Source of the DNA: Candidatus Altimarinota bacterium | GTDB taxonomy: Bacteria > Patescibacteriota > Gracilibacteria > BD1-5 > UBA6164 | Length of the DNA stretch: 64,000 bases | Assembly: GCA_013350285.1 (NCBI GenBank) | Contig: JAAXWG010000002.1 | Coordinates: forward strand, 186,001-250,000 | Direction: 5' to 3' | In this document: positions 54,142-64,000 of the stretch, one piece after another | Layout of the letters: each line of letters opens with the position of its first letter | Position numbering within the stretch: the stretch's first letter is position 1 | Position numbers and translations under genes: made by a program | The notes under the pieces: model-generated | What the model was told of the DNA's origin: nothing | What the model saw: the letters and a program-made list of their open reading frames with translations, nothing else | The model's database searches: none

Positions 54142-54690
54142 ATGCTATTTAAAACCAAAGCAATCATCCTCCATCTTGAAAAAAATAGTAAAAATGAATT
54201 TGTTTACAGTGTATTTTCTCAAGAATATGGAAAAATTCTTCTTCAAAAAAAATGAGGGAAAAAAGAAAAAATACTTGATATTGCTTATATTATAAATGCT
54301 GAAATAAAGACAAAACAATGATTCAATATTCATAAAGTAGGAAATATCAAGATAAAATCAGAATTTCTCTATGAAAATAAATCATTTGAAGAAATAAATG
54401 AATACTTAACAATAATAAGTATTATTCTCAAAAATTGTCCTTTTGGACTTAAAATAGAAGAAATATTTTTTATTATGGAAAAAGTGAATGAAGAAAAAAA
54501 TATAAATTTTCAAAAACTTCTTATTACAAAGCTAAAAATTTATAATATTCTCTGAACTCTAAAAACACATCATTCAAATAAAATTATTGAAAAAATTCTC
54601 AAGTTTATAGATAAAAACAAAATTGAGACTCTTTTTAAACTTGAGTCTCTTGATGATAATATTTTGAATGAGATGAAAAAAATAGGATAA
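54142..54690 (+). CDS. Short RecO-like protein
   Basis: 182 aa. The first ~80 residues (KTKAIILHLEKNSKNEFVYS, VFSQEYGKILLQKKGGKK) fit the RecO N-terminal OB fold; RecO helps RecA load on ssDNA. The second half is helical and lacks the zinc-binding cysteines of the full protein, so it is shorter than usual RecO (around 240 aa). Tentative. Confidence 0.55.
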
Positions 54691-54701
54691 AACTTGGAGT
54701 T

Positions 54702-55412
54702 TTAATATCCTACATTTTGTCTGATTTGTTCAAGAAGTTGCTTATCCACATCACTTAGATGTTTTGGCATAATTCCCTCTACTTTTACTATTAAATTTCA
54801 GGTATGACCAAGATGAGTTTTTCAAAAATCTTTGACACGAAATTTTGCTCCACTCTTGGTAGAAGGAGGAATTTTGAGTTTTGCTTTTTTTCTCCCCACT
54901 CATTCTACTTCTATCTTACATCATAAAATAAGATCAAAGATAGGAACTTCATAAGTTTTTTCTATATCAAGACTTTCTTCTTGTTGTTGTTTTGGCTCTT
55001 GTCTATGAGAATAAGAATTTTTTGTCTTTTTTCCTCCTGTATCCCCAGAAAACCCTCAAAAAATATCTTCAAAATCAAAAGAAAATCATTGATTTCTTCC
55101 CCCTTTAGTTCCACCACCAAAAGAGGAAAAAATATCTTCAAACCCAGCTCATCCATAAGAAGCTCAGCCTCAAGAAAAAGGATTGGATCAAGAAAAATCA
55201 GAACCAAACATATCATATTGTTTCCTTTTTTCTTTATCTGAAAGAACTCCATAAGCCTCCCCTATTTCTTTGAATTTTTGCTCTGATTCTTTATTGCCTT
55301 TATTTCTATCAGGATGATATTTCATCGCAAGTCTTCTATATGCTTTTTTTATTTCTTCATCACTTGCTTGCTTATCAACTCACAAAACTTTGTAATAATC
55401 TTTTGTTGCCAT
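54702..55412 (-). CDS. DnaJ/CbpA-type J-domain co-chaperone without zinc finger
   Basis: 236 aa. J domain ([20 protein letters not shown], then YHPDRNKGN with the HPD motif near 33), a Gly/Phe-rich region (about 75-130), then a single C-terminal substrate domain ([19 protein letters not shown]; GTxPKHL-like near the end). No Cys zinc module. Stimulates DnaK ATPase; no dnaK or grpE in the window. Confidence 0.9.
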
Positions 55413-55479
55413 ATTTTTTATTTGACTTTTAAAAAAATATTATTATAAATTATATTAATTACTTTTTAATTACTTTTTT

Positions 55480-55926
55480 ATGAAAAAGATATTTAGCATT
55501 ATAATTTTTATTGTTATTTTTTCAATACCGAATTTTGCAAATGCTGGAGAATGATATATAGAGCAACTTCTTCAATTTAAAGTAGGACCTGAGGCTTTTA
55601 CTATGAATCTCGCAAAAATAAAAAATGTAAGCTTCATAGCTCCAGATACTCAAGAAGTTTTTGATAGTTTCAAAGAAACTTCTGAACTTCTCAAAAATGA
55701 AATATTAAATAGGTATGAAAATGATGAATTTGAATATTATACTATGCAATGAATTGTTTCAAACTACAATAGTTATGTGTATTATACAAATAAATTATTT
55801 TATTATCTTAGCCTAAGGGAACAATATTCTGACCTTGATAGTGAGACTGAATATGGAGTATCAAAAAACTACTCAAAAGCAAGAAATTATTTTAAGAGAC
55901 TTAAATATTTAGTTTATAAAGATTAG
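55480..55926 (+). CDS. Secreted small protein
   Basis: 148 aa with an N-terminal signal peptide (MKKIFSIIIFIVIFSIPNFA). The mature part is helical (EVFDSFKETSELLKNEILNR; KARNYFKRLKYLVYKD). No family recognised. The next gene starts 1 nt after its UAG stop. Confidence 0.65.
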
Positions 55927-55927
55927 T

Positions 55928-56644
55928 ATGGAAAACTGAGTGGAACATAATACACTTAGCTCTATTTTTGAGTGTTTTATTAAGAATTCTCTTAATTTAC
56001 AAAAACAAAGAGTTCAAGAAAATACTCATAAAATTCTGGAATGTAGTAATTCTTTTTCTTGAATTTTTCTTGATTTTGTTGCTTTTATAAAAAAGAATAA
56101 TCCTTCATCTATGGCTCTTATATATGAAGAACTTAAAAAAAATAATTTACTAAAAATAAAAATAAAACAAGAAGAAAAAAAACTTGGGAAAAGAGAAAAA
56201 ATAAGTTTTGAGAGACTAACAGAAATTATTGATGAACTTTGATTAAATATTTTACTTCCTCAAAGTATTGAATTTCTTTTAGAAAGACCTATAAAAAGTA
56301 AAGATAAAATAAAAATAATTGATTTTTACAATAAATATCAAACTCTTTGATTAAATGAAGAAAATATAAAAAACCTACTTGCTACAGAAATATTAAACGA
56401 TATTGTTAGAATAATAATAGAGTGAGAAATCAATTTAAGTCTAGATTTTAAATTTTTTCTTGATAGTAGATATGAAAATTGAGAAAATATAAAAAATCCC
56501 TATATATTCCATCTTTATCTTCTAAGTTTTAAAAGTAAAAAGATGTTTCAGCTTTTTAAAGAAAAATATAGTCATTTAAATAATAGTCAAACTTCTATTG
56601 TAATAGATTATATGGAAAAGAAATTTCAAGAAGAAAAGAAATAA
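55928..56644 (+). CDS. Orphan helical protein
   Basis: 238 aa, begins 1 nt after the previous stop, so co-transcribed. Mostly helical, with FERLTEIIDELGLNILLPQS and a KSKKMFQLFKEKYSHLN C-terminal helix. No signal or membrane segment, no family recognised. Convergent with ftsE, 15 nt between the ends. Confidence 0.65.
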
Positions 56645-56659
56645 TAAATTTTTCTTGTG

Positions 56660-57340
56660 TTATTCTATATACATTCCTCTTTTTTCATCACTCATTATTT
56701 GCTTATCTTTGAAAAGAATAACTCTCTTTTTGAGTTTATCAACGATATTTTTATCATGTGTTGCGATGATAATAGTCTTTCCTTCTTTATTGAGATCAAT
56801 GAGAATATCAAGAATTTCATTTGCAGTCGTTGGGTCAAGATTTCCTGTTGGCTCATCTCCAATAATGACACTTGGATTATGAACTAATGCTCTTGCAATA
56901 GAAACTCTTTGTTTTTCTCCTCACGAAAGTTCACAAACAAATTTATCCTTTTTGATGAGGAGTCCTACTTGTTTGAGTGCTTCAGGAACTCTCTTTTTTA
57001 CATACTGATCTTTATATCAGCAGACTTCCATAGCAAAAGCAACATTTTCATATACTTTTTTTGAATCCATAAGCTTATAATCTTGGAAAATCACTCCTAT
57101 CTGTCTCCTATATTTTAGAAGTATTTCATCACTCAAATTTTTATACAAAAAAGCTCCATTATCCAAAACAATATCCCCTCTCATCGGTTTTAAATCACCT
57201 ATAAGCGATCGTATAAGTGAAGTTTTTCCAGAACCAGAATGTCCAATAAAAAAGACAAATTCTCAAGATTTTATCTCTATATCTATATCTTTGAGGACTA
57301 TTTTATTCCCAAAAGCAAGAGTTAAATTATCTATTTTCAT
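56660..57340 (-). CDS. ftsE: FtsE cell-division ABC ATPase
   Basis: 226 aa. Walker A GHSGSGKTS, Q-loop VIFQDYKLM, signature LSGGEKQRVSIARAL, Walker B VIIGDEPTGNLDP and the H-loop IIIATHDKNIVD are all intact; FQDYKLM and the D-loop favour FtsE over other ABC ATPases. With FtsX it controls peptidoglycan hydrolases at the division site. No ftsX in the window. Confidence 0.85.
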
Positions 57341-57352
57341 ATTTCTTTGTAT

Positions 57353-57390
57353 TAAAAAAAACTTATTCTTTAAGAGGATAAGTTTTTTTA
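57353..57390. terminator. Hairpin between ftsE and antiporter genes
   Basis: AAAAAACTTAT / ATAAGTTTTTT with an 11-nt loop and T/A tracts on both sides. It ends transcription of the antiporter gene, which stops at 57407. Confidence 0.7.
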
Positions 57391-57406
57391 GAAAAAATTC
57401 AAGTTA

Positions 57407-59545
57407 TTAAATAGCTTTTACATCTTTATATATTTCTTTTTCTATTTCTTCCATAAATCTCAAAAATAATTTTGGAGTAATAATCTCTTTTTCATACAAA
57501 TCTTCTATAACTCTTTCCTCTAATTTTAAGAGAGATTTATCTGCAAGTTTTGCTTCCATCATAAGTATAGATGATTTGTTTTGAGCAAATATTTCATTTC
57601 TTCTTTCTTGGGCAAGTTTATTAAAATGAGAATAAAGAGTAATAATTTCATCAAAAGCAGAGGTATTAAATCAAAAATTTATTGATCTCAGTTGTTCTAA
57701 TTCTTTTATTACCTTTCTTGTAATTACTACTTTTGTCCTATTTTTTATATACATATCTGTAAAATCAAGAGAATTATGAGAAATCCTTTTTAATGCTTTT
57801 TGAAATATATCATATTCTTGAGGAATTTCAGCAATATCTTTGAGTTGTGGTTCTCATGCTTCTAGTCTTTCTACTTGTCTTGTAATTTTATTGAGAATAT
57901 GTTTAAAATTTTTTTCATCAATTTCATTATAAAGAAAAAGTTCTTTTAAATATTGTTTTTCTATTCAAAGAGCATGGAGACTTATTGCTCTCCTTATGAG
58001 AGTACAAGCTTTATCTTTTTGTCATTCAAGTAAATGTGTAAGAGCCTGTACGGCATTACTGAGATTTAATTCATATTTTGCTTTTAGTTCATTATATTCT
58101 TCTTCTACAATATAACCTTTTTGAAAAGAGTTATTTAATTTCTCTATCACTTTAAAATTTGCGAGTATTTTTCCTTCTTCATATTCAAACTCTTCTAACT
58201 CATGAAGAGCATCTATTTTCATCTTTTTCATAATATAAGCGATACTTGTTGCTTTTATAAAAAGAGTAAACATAATACTTCCTATAGTGATAACAAGAAT
58301 AAAGTCTCTAATAGAAAATGAATATTCCCAAGAAACAAGATTTTGAAAGGCAAGGATTTTATCATATCATTCATCACCAACTCATGGAATGAGAAGCACC
58401 ATCATAAGAGCAAGAGCTCACCTCAAACTTCCCCAAGAAAGAAGGTGTTGCCAAGTCATAGGAATAGAATCTTCTAATTTGAATATATTTATAAATCAAA
58501 GAGGAAGGTAGACACTTATTGCTCTTGCAATCATTACAACAACAATTACCACAAAAATAGGAATAAGAAATTCTGAAAAAGAAATATTTACTGTAGAAAG
58601 AATCAATCCCATAAGTATAAAAACAAGAGAGTTTGCTACAAAAGCAAAAAATCACCAAAATTTTTCCATATATTCTTCTACTTTTGGACTAATTTTATAT
58701 CTTCCATAATTTCCAATAATAATCGCTGCAACAGCAGTAGAAATAACTCCAGATATTTGAAGATGAAATCATCCAATACTCACATGTTCTGTGATAAGTT
58801 CTGAAAGGACAAAAGTAAGATGAGCAAGAATAAGAGTAAGAGAAATTTCAACGAGTTCATTATTTTTTACTTTTTGTATTATTTTTGAAAAAACAAGTCA
58901 AGTAAAAACTCAAAAAAGAATTCCTCAAAAAAGCATAGAAGCAAAAGACAATAATCAACTTCCCACAACTCAAATTCCACTTTTTCATTCCAAAATAATC
59001 CCAAGAATAACAAGAAATAATGCAACAGAAGTTCCATCATTTGCTACACTTTCTCCTTCAAATATAAGAGTAAGTCTTCTTGGAGCTCCTATACTTTTAA
59101 AAATAGAAAGTACAGCTACGGGATCAGTTGCTGATATAAGTGATCAAAATAAAAGACAAACAAGAAAAGGAATAGAAAATCAAACAAGAGGAAAAATAAA
59201 AAACAAAGCTCATGCTATAACAAAAGCAGAAATAAGAAGACCAAAAACGGCAAGTCAAGTTATAGATTTCCAGTTTTTTATAATTTGCCTATAGTTCATA
59301 TTATAAGCAGCTTCAAATAATAATATTGGAAGAAAAACAAAAAATAATATATCAGGAGTGAGACTAAAATCATCTATAAAAGAGAAAAAATGAATTTTTG
59401 AAAGAGGAACAAATAAAAGCCCTATAATTACTAAAAGTACTGTATAGGGAAAATTTACTTTTTTAGAAAATATGTAAGTGAAACTTGATATAAGCAAAAG
59501 TATCAAAAGAGAGAGGGTTGAGCTCAAAAAACTTACTTCTTCCAT
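57407..59545 (-). CDS. CPA1 (NhaP-type) sodium/proton antiporter
   Basis: 712 aa. Twelve or so helices in the first ~430 residues, with SATDPVAVLSIFKSIGAP and FEGESVANDGTSVALF, the CPA1 motifs carrying the ion-binding Asp pair. The remaining ~270 residues are a cytoplasmic helical tail with IKATSIAYIMKKMKIDALHE at its start, likely a regulatory or dimerising domain. It moves Na+ (or K+) against H+ and controls internal pH. Confidence 0.9.
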
Positions 59546-59640
59546 ATAATTTTTTTATAAAATAAAAGGTTTTTTATAAACGACTGGAAAATTTATATTT
59601 TTTTTATTTTTTTGCAAATCTTTTTATTTTTTTAAATCTA

Positions 59641-59675
59641 AAAAAGAAGGAAAAATTTTATTTTTCCTTCTTTTT
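59641..59675. terminator. Terminator of the VirD4-like ATPase gene
   Basis: AAAAAGAAGGAAAAA / TTTTTCCTTCTTTTT with a TTTTA loop; the stem includes the stop codon of the leftward gene. Confidence 0.85.
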
Positions 59676-62054
59676 TTCTTTTTCCTTTTTTTCTTCCCTT
59701 TCTTCAACTCCTTCAAGCATTTTATTTATTTTTTCTACGACAAGTTTTCTTGGTTTACAATATTTTTCTCTACTTACCTGAAGAATTTTTTCGTATCTCT
59801 CTTTAAATTCATCATCATCTTTTTTATGAGGAGCAAAAGTATCAGCTGAGAATATAGGAGAAGGAACTCCATCAATCAACATTTTGAGATAGATAGAATA
59901 TTTTTTTATATTTACTAAATCTTCTTCCTCTATTCATCAAGCAAAGGCTTCTTTGAGAATACGAGCATCTTGATACCCTACTTGAAAAGAAATAAGGCTT
60001 CATACATTTCAAAAAATTGCTCATTTAAGAGATTCTGTCATCTGGTCTACATATTGATTTGCCATAACAAGATTAAGCTTGTATTTTCTCGCTTCAGAAA
60101 GGATTACAGAAAAACTATCGGTCGCAAAATTTTGAAATTCATCAACATAGAGATAAAAATCTTTTCTTTCACTTTCTTTTATATCTGCCCTACTCATTGC
60201 TTCAAGCTGAAATTTTGTAATTATCATTGCTCAAAGAAGACTCGAAGCATCTTCTCCTATTTTTCCTTTTGAGAGATTAACTATAATAATTTTTCCATTA
60301 TCCATTGCCCAACGAAGATTAAAAGAATTTTTTGTCTGCCCCAAAATATTTCTCAAAATCGGACTTGAAAGAAGTTGTCCCACTTTATTAAGTACAGGAT
60401 TTATTGTTTCTATTCTTTGCTGAGGAGAAAGTTTTGCAAATTCTCAAATCCAAAAATTTCTCACAACAGGGTCTGTTATCTTCGCTACAACTCTTCTTCT
60501 AAAATCATCAGAAGTCAGCATCAAAGGAATAGAAATAAGAGTAGAATTAGGATATTCAAGTAAAGCAAGAATTGTATTTCTCAGCACATGTTCTAGTCTT
60601 GGTCCCCAGCTTGTTCAAAATATTTTTTTGAAAATCCCTACAAGTCAAGAAGCAATAAGTGGTCTCAACTCTGGCTCTATATCTTCAAGCATATTAAAAG
60701 CTATTGGCCATTCTTTATCACTTGGATCAAAAATAATTGTATGATTTGTCCTATTTTTTGGTATAAACCCTATAACTCCTTCTGCTAAATCTCCATGAGG
60801 ATCAACAAGAGCTAAACCTCTTCATTTTTTCATATCATCTATAATCATATTTTCTAGGAGTGTTGATTTTCCCATTCAAGTTTTTCAGATAATATAAATA
60901 TGTCTTCTTCTATCGTCAGGAGCAATTCAAAAACTCATATCTGTTCCTCTAAAATTTGTTTTTCCAAGAGGAGTAAGAAGGTTTTCAGGATTGATAGAAT
61001 CTTTTAAATCTGGATCAATAATAGGTAAACTTGTCGGTGGTTCAAAGGCTCTTGAACTTATCCAATTAATAGAAGAAGTTTTTACATAGCTTGTCGGAAG
61101 ATGCACAAGTCAAGCAAGTTCAGAGCTATTGAGTATGATTTTTTCATCTACTCTTCTTTTTATAACATTTCTTATTTTCTTTTCATCATTTGTGATTCAT
61201 TTGATACGAAAGGAATTATTTCAAAAGTTTGTATAAACACTCAATGTTGAAAATATTTCTTTTATAGCAAATCTTCCTTCCATTGGTTTTTCTCAAGCAT
61301 GAACGACATTGATAGAAACTCAAAATCAAGGATGTGATATTTTTGTAAGAAAACTTGGTTTTATCTCTATTTCATCATCTTTTAATTTTTCTCAAGAAGA
61401 AAATCCTTTTCAGAAAATAAGCTTTATGAGAAAAGCAATTCAATAAAGAGGAAAAAGTCAAAGTTTCAAGAATTTTATTTTTTTACTGAGAAGCAATTTT
61501 TTATAAAAATTAGAATGGTGTGAAGACAAAACCTCCATCGTATGATGTATATTTTTTTTCCATTCATTTTCTGCGAGAGGAAAAAAATTTATTTGAAGAG
61601 TATTAAGGCTATATTTTCCTATTTTTGAAAGAGAAGAAGTAATAGAAGCATAGGGATCTATTTGTGTTTTGATACTTGCATCTTGAAGTTCTCAAAAAGT
61701 ATTGATAGGATAAATATAGTGTTTTTGAAGTTCAAGTTCAGCAAGTTGAATTTTATCTTTTGGAACTGCAGAAAAATAATCTTTTACTTCATGGATTTCT
61801 ACATTGCTATAATGAGCATAAATTTGATTTGTGAGAAAATCTTTGTATTTTTTATCACAAGTGATAAAAAATCGTATCCTATTGCCTATTTTTGTTATTT
61901 CAAATGAAAAAGTATCAGAGAGAGTATCATGTGAAGACTTTTTTATTCCTTTATCATATATTTTATGCAAAACAAGAAGCACTTGCTCAAATACTCAAGC
62001 TCATTCAAGATTATTCTTATCAACAAGTATTTCTAAAAAAACTCTTTGTTTCAT
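59658..62054 (-). CDS. VirD4/TraD-like ATPase, DNA-translocase family
   Basis: 798 aa. An N-terminal beta-rich domain (about 1-160) and one short hydrophobic segment near 210. The P-loop ATPase has IGKTGMGKST at about 389-398 (two glycines UGA-coded) and Walker B FYLYVDEFQNF near 633. The VDPHGDLAEGVIGFIP and RRHIYIIGKT contexts are those of type IV secretion coupling proteins of CPR genomes. Lys/Glu-rich tail. Without other secretion genes nearby, it may pump DNA for uptake or cell contact rather than conjugation. Confidence 0.85.
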
Positions 62055-62099
62055 AATGACAATTTACTTTACCATAATTATATAAAAAAATTAAAATTT

Positions 62100-62579
62100 C
62101 TAAAGAGAATTTATATTTATTTTTCCACTTCCCCACCAAAGATGGAGAGAACAATATATTTTTATTTCAAATTCATCAAGGTATTGTATATCAAACTCTG
62201 CTATACAATCATCTTCTGGAGAAAGAAATTTTTCTTCTATTTTTTCATCATTTTCATCAAAAAGAGCAATACAAGCAATAAAATGTCATTCTTCCATAGG
62301 ATGTTCTTCGTCTTTTCCAACATATACTTTAAGTACATCATTTTCAAGAGAATAATTTATATAATGTTCTTTTTCCAAAGCACTAAGATTTCCTTTGTTA
62401 TCATAAGGATAGTTGATTTCTTCTTTTATTTCTTGAAAATTTTCTTTTTCTTCATAGCAACTTGGACAAACAAAATCTTCTCATAAATCATCAAACAAAG
62501 TTCAAGAAGCTATTCACTCGAGTGCATCTCAAAGTGCTTCATCATAAATATAAGAACAATTTGTACAAAGGTATCGCAT
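62100..62579 (-). CDS. Rubredoxin-desulfoferrodoxin (superoxide reductase-like) fusion
   Basis: 159 aa. The N-terminal ~45 residues are a rubredoxin: YLCTNCSYIYDEALGDALEG with the second pair in DFVCPSCYEEK. The C-terminal part has EEHPMEEGHFIACIALFDEN and the Cys-x-x-His of KIYCSLHLWW, the His4Cys iron site of desulfoferrodoxin-type superoxide reductases. It would reduce superoxide to peroxide, taking electrons through the rubredoxin part. Only one EHxIE-type His pair is clearly seen. Confidence 0.75.
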
Positions 62580-62583
62580 AGTT

Positions 62584-63231
62584 TTATTTTTTTGCAAATA
62601 TTATTCACACTTTAGGAGTATATCTAGATGGAAATATTTGGGAAGAAGAAAAATATTTTTCTAATTTTTGTATAATTTTTTCTTTCTTTTTATTTTCATC
62701 ATCAAATATTTCGTGATATTCAATAACAAGAATTTGTACTTTTTTGAGAAATCTTTCATCTATATTTTCGAGGAGTTCAAATTCATATCATTCTATATCT
62801 ATTTTTAAAATATCAACAAATTTTGAAAAATTTTTTTCTTCAAAAAAATTAGATATATTGATAAATTCTCTCTCTCTTTTTTCTCAACTATTACATAAAA
62901 AACTATGATTAAATACACTTGATTGCATTGTTTTTTCGCTATTATAATACATTTCTCAGATATAATCTTTATTGGAAATTCATTTGTTATAAAAGTAAAT
63001 ATGAGATTTAAAATTTTCTAGATTCTTTTGTGCTTCTTTGAAATTTTCTTCAATAGGTTCAAAAAAATAGATTTTTCAAGAAAATCCTTTTGAAAAAGCA
63101 TATAAAGAAAAAAATCCTTTATGTCCGCCAACATCTACAATTATTTTTGATTCTGAAAAAAAACTATCCAAAAAAGCATATTCTCAGGATTCAAAGATTT
63201 CGTAGTAAAGTGCTTTGTCGTATTTTTGCAT
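62584..63231 (-). CDS. FkbM-like SAM methyltransferase
   Basis: 215 aa. The SAM fold starts IIVDVGGHKGFFSLYAFSKG (motif I VDVGGHKG) and continues with IYFFEPIEENFKEA and VDILKIDIEGYEFELL, the typical FkbM-type order. The acceptor is unknown, often a sugar or small metabolite. 4 nt lie between its end and the start of the rubredoxin fusion gene; with the Nudix gene just upstream these form a leftward operon. Confidence 0.82.
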
Positions 63232-63236
63232 AGATT

Positions 63237-63686
63237 TTAAATTCAAATAATTTTTATTATTTCCTTATAAGCTTCAAGCTTGAATTTAATTTTTCCAAGA
63301 GAAATATTAAATTTGTGAATTTCGTGTGGATATATCCATACAGGATTTTCAAACTCATTGCTTTGAGAAAAGTTCATTTTTTCTTCATCAAAAAAAATTT
63401 TAAATATTTTCAACTCTTGTCCTATAAATTCTGTTTCGTAATAATCAAGACTTTTATCTTTTACCCATTCGCATTTCACTATTTCTTCAAATTCTGCTTC
63501 TAAATCTTCATCACTTATTTTAAACCCAAGCTCTTCTTTTACTTCTCTTTTACAAGCTTCTTTTGGTGTTTCTCATTCTTCAATTCCTCATTGGCACATA
63601 GTATACACTCCATCTTTTGAATTAAAACCAAGAAGAATTTTATTTTCTTTGTTTACAAAAACTGCACATATCGCTTGTCTATACAT
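63237..63686 (-). CDS. Nudix hydrolase
   Basis: 149 aa. The Nudix box is complete: GGIEEGETPKEACKREVKEE followed by LGF. AVFVNKENKILLGFNSKDG at the start and VWIYPHEIHKF near the end suggest an RppH/nucleotide-type substrate, but the specific one cannot be given. The protein ends IIKIIGI with a UGA-coded Gly before UAA; the frame would end early under the standard code. Its stop is 5 nt from the methyltransferase start. Confidence 0.88.
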
Positions 63687-63709
63687 ATTTTTTAATAAGT
63701 AATTATTTT

Positions 63710-64000
63710 TTATTCAAAATATTTTGAATTTAATTGTCATTGACTGATACATTCTTCACAATTCAATCTCACAATATTTATTCACCCAGCAAGATTGATA
63801 GAATTATAACCATTTTCATTTAAAATTCTTGTTACATAAGCACTTCTTGATCCAGTTCTACAAATAAAAATAACCTCTTTACTCCAATCAATTTCATTTA
63901 TTTTATTTTTTAATTCTCCTATAGGAATAAGTTTTGAATTTTTTATTTTTATTTGTTCAAATTCACTTTTTTCTCTTACATCTATAAGTTCTAAAGTATC
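63710..64000 (-). CDS. Rhodanese-domain protein (partial, runs off the window)
   Basis: At least 97 aa; the start lies beyond 64000. LELIDVREKSEFEQI is the rhodanese N-terminal strand and FICRTGSRSA the active-site loop with catalytic Cys. It transfers sulfane sulfur to acceptors; the physiological donor is unknown. The truncation is an artefact of the window. Confidence 0.8.

Noticed and set aside
54981-55241. Reverse-frame proteins in the Gly/Phe-rich region of dnaJ
   Set aside because: They are shadows of a compositionally biased coding region.
539-64000. UGA as tryptophan (code 4)
   Set aside because: UGA falls at conserved glycines, and the tRNA-Trp has anticodon CCA.

Overview
The window comes from an AT-rich, small-gene-set bacterium of the Candidate Phyla Radiation that reads UGA as glycine (NCBI genetic code 25), most likely Gracilibacteria/BD1-5 or a close relative. 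In-frame UGA falls at invariant glycines in many housekeeping proteins: the GLGNPG motif of Pth, the Walker A loops of PilT and of a VirD4/TraD-like ATPase, the SAM motif of RsmA and the CTGPH motif of ThrRS. The only tRNA-Trp present has anticodon CCA, which argues against UGA=Trp. CGA still fits arginine, for example in Pth. Genes end in UAA or UAG only. With the standard code almost every gene appears broken; all coordinates here use code 25.

Layout. 1-7.7 kb: thrS, a PD-(D/E)XK-like nuclease candidate, an HD hydrolase with an apparent frameshift, an AdoMetDC-like protein, then a leftward group (PGRP-type amidase, 5-formyl-THF cyclo-ligase, PilT). 7.7-10.6 kb: a cysteine-rich CPR protein carrying GC-rich palindromic insertions, and an orphan. 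10.7-20 kb: a Xer-type recombinase, a kinase-like protein, two MORN plus peptidoglycan-binding (PGB) proteins without signal peptides, and a 1446-residue membrane protein bracketed by ~150-bp direct repeats. 20-29 kb: pth, a secreted GH19 chitinase/endolysin, a PH-domain protein, tRNA-His, a second cysteine-rich protein and two paralogous coiled-coil proteins. 29.3-33 kb: a translation block (rpsA, rpsB, tsf, tRNA-Trp).

33-44.3 kb: an overlapping DUF2188/DUF3800-like/GNAT trio, lipoproteins, another PGB-like protein, a thioredoxin-fold lipoprotein, a tandem-HD fusion, GerMN and YgjP-like proteins, an orphan and rsmA. 44.3-50 kb: a surface module with a 1075-residue beta-propeller protein containing a near-perfect 1002-bp tandem duplication, a small secreted protein and a DUF916-like membrane-anchored protein. 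50-64 kb: Hsp20, PilC, an RluA-type synthase, a RecO-like protein, DnaJ, FtsE, a Na+/H+ antiporter, a VirD4/TraD-like ATPase, rubredoxin-desulfoferrodoxin, an FkbM-like methyltransferase, a Nudix hydrolase and a rhodanese truncated by the window edge.

How it fits together: translation and tRNA quality-control genes, scattered type IV pilus genes, cell-wall-active enzymes and a large surface/adhesion complement match an episymbiotic or predatory lifestyle. Several promoters fit TTGACA, 15-18 nt, TATAAT-like. Most starts have A/T-only leaders without Shine-Dalgarno; rpsB is a clear exception. The most unusual features are the palindromic elements inserted in frame at matching sites of the two cysteine-rich paralogues, the signal-peptide-less PGB family with its repeat-flanked giant gene, the active-site UGA in the nuclease candidate, and the mosaic UGA use within thrS.
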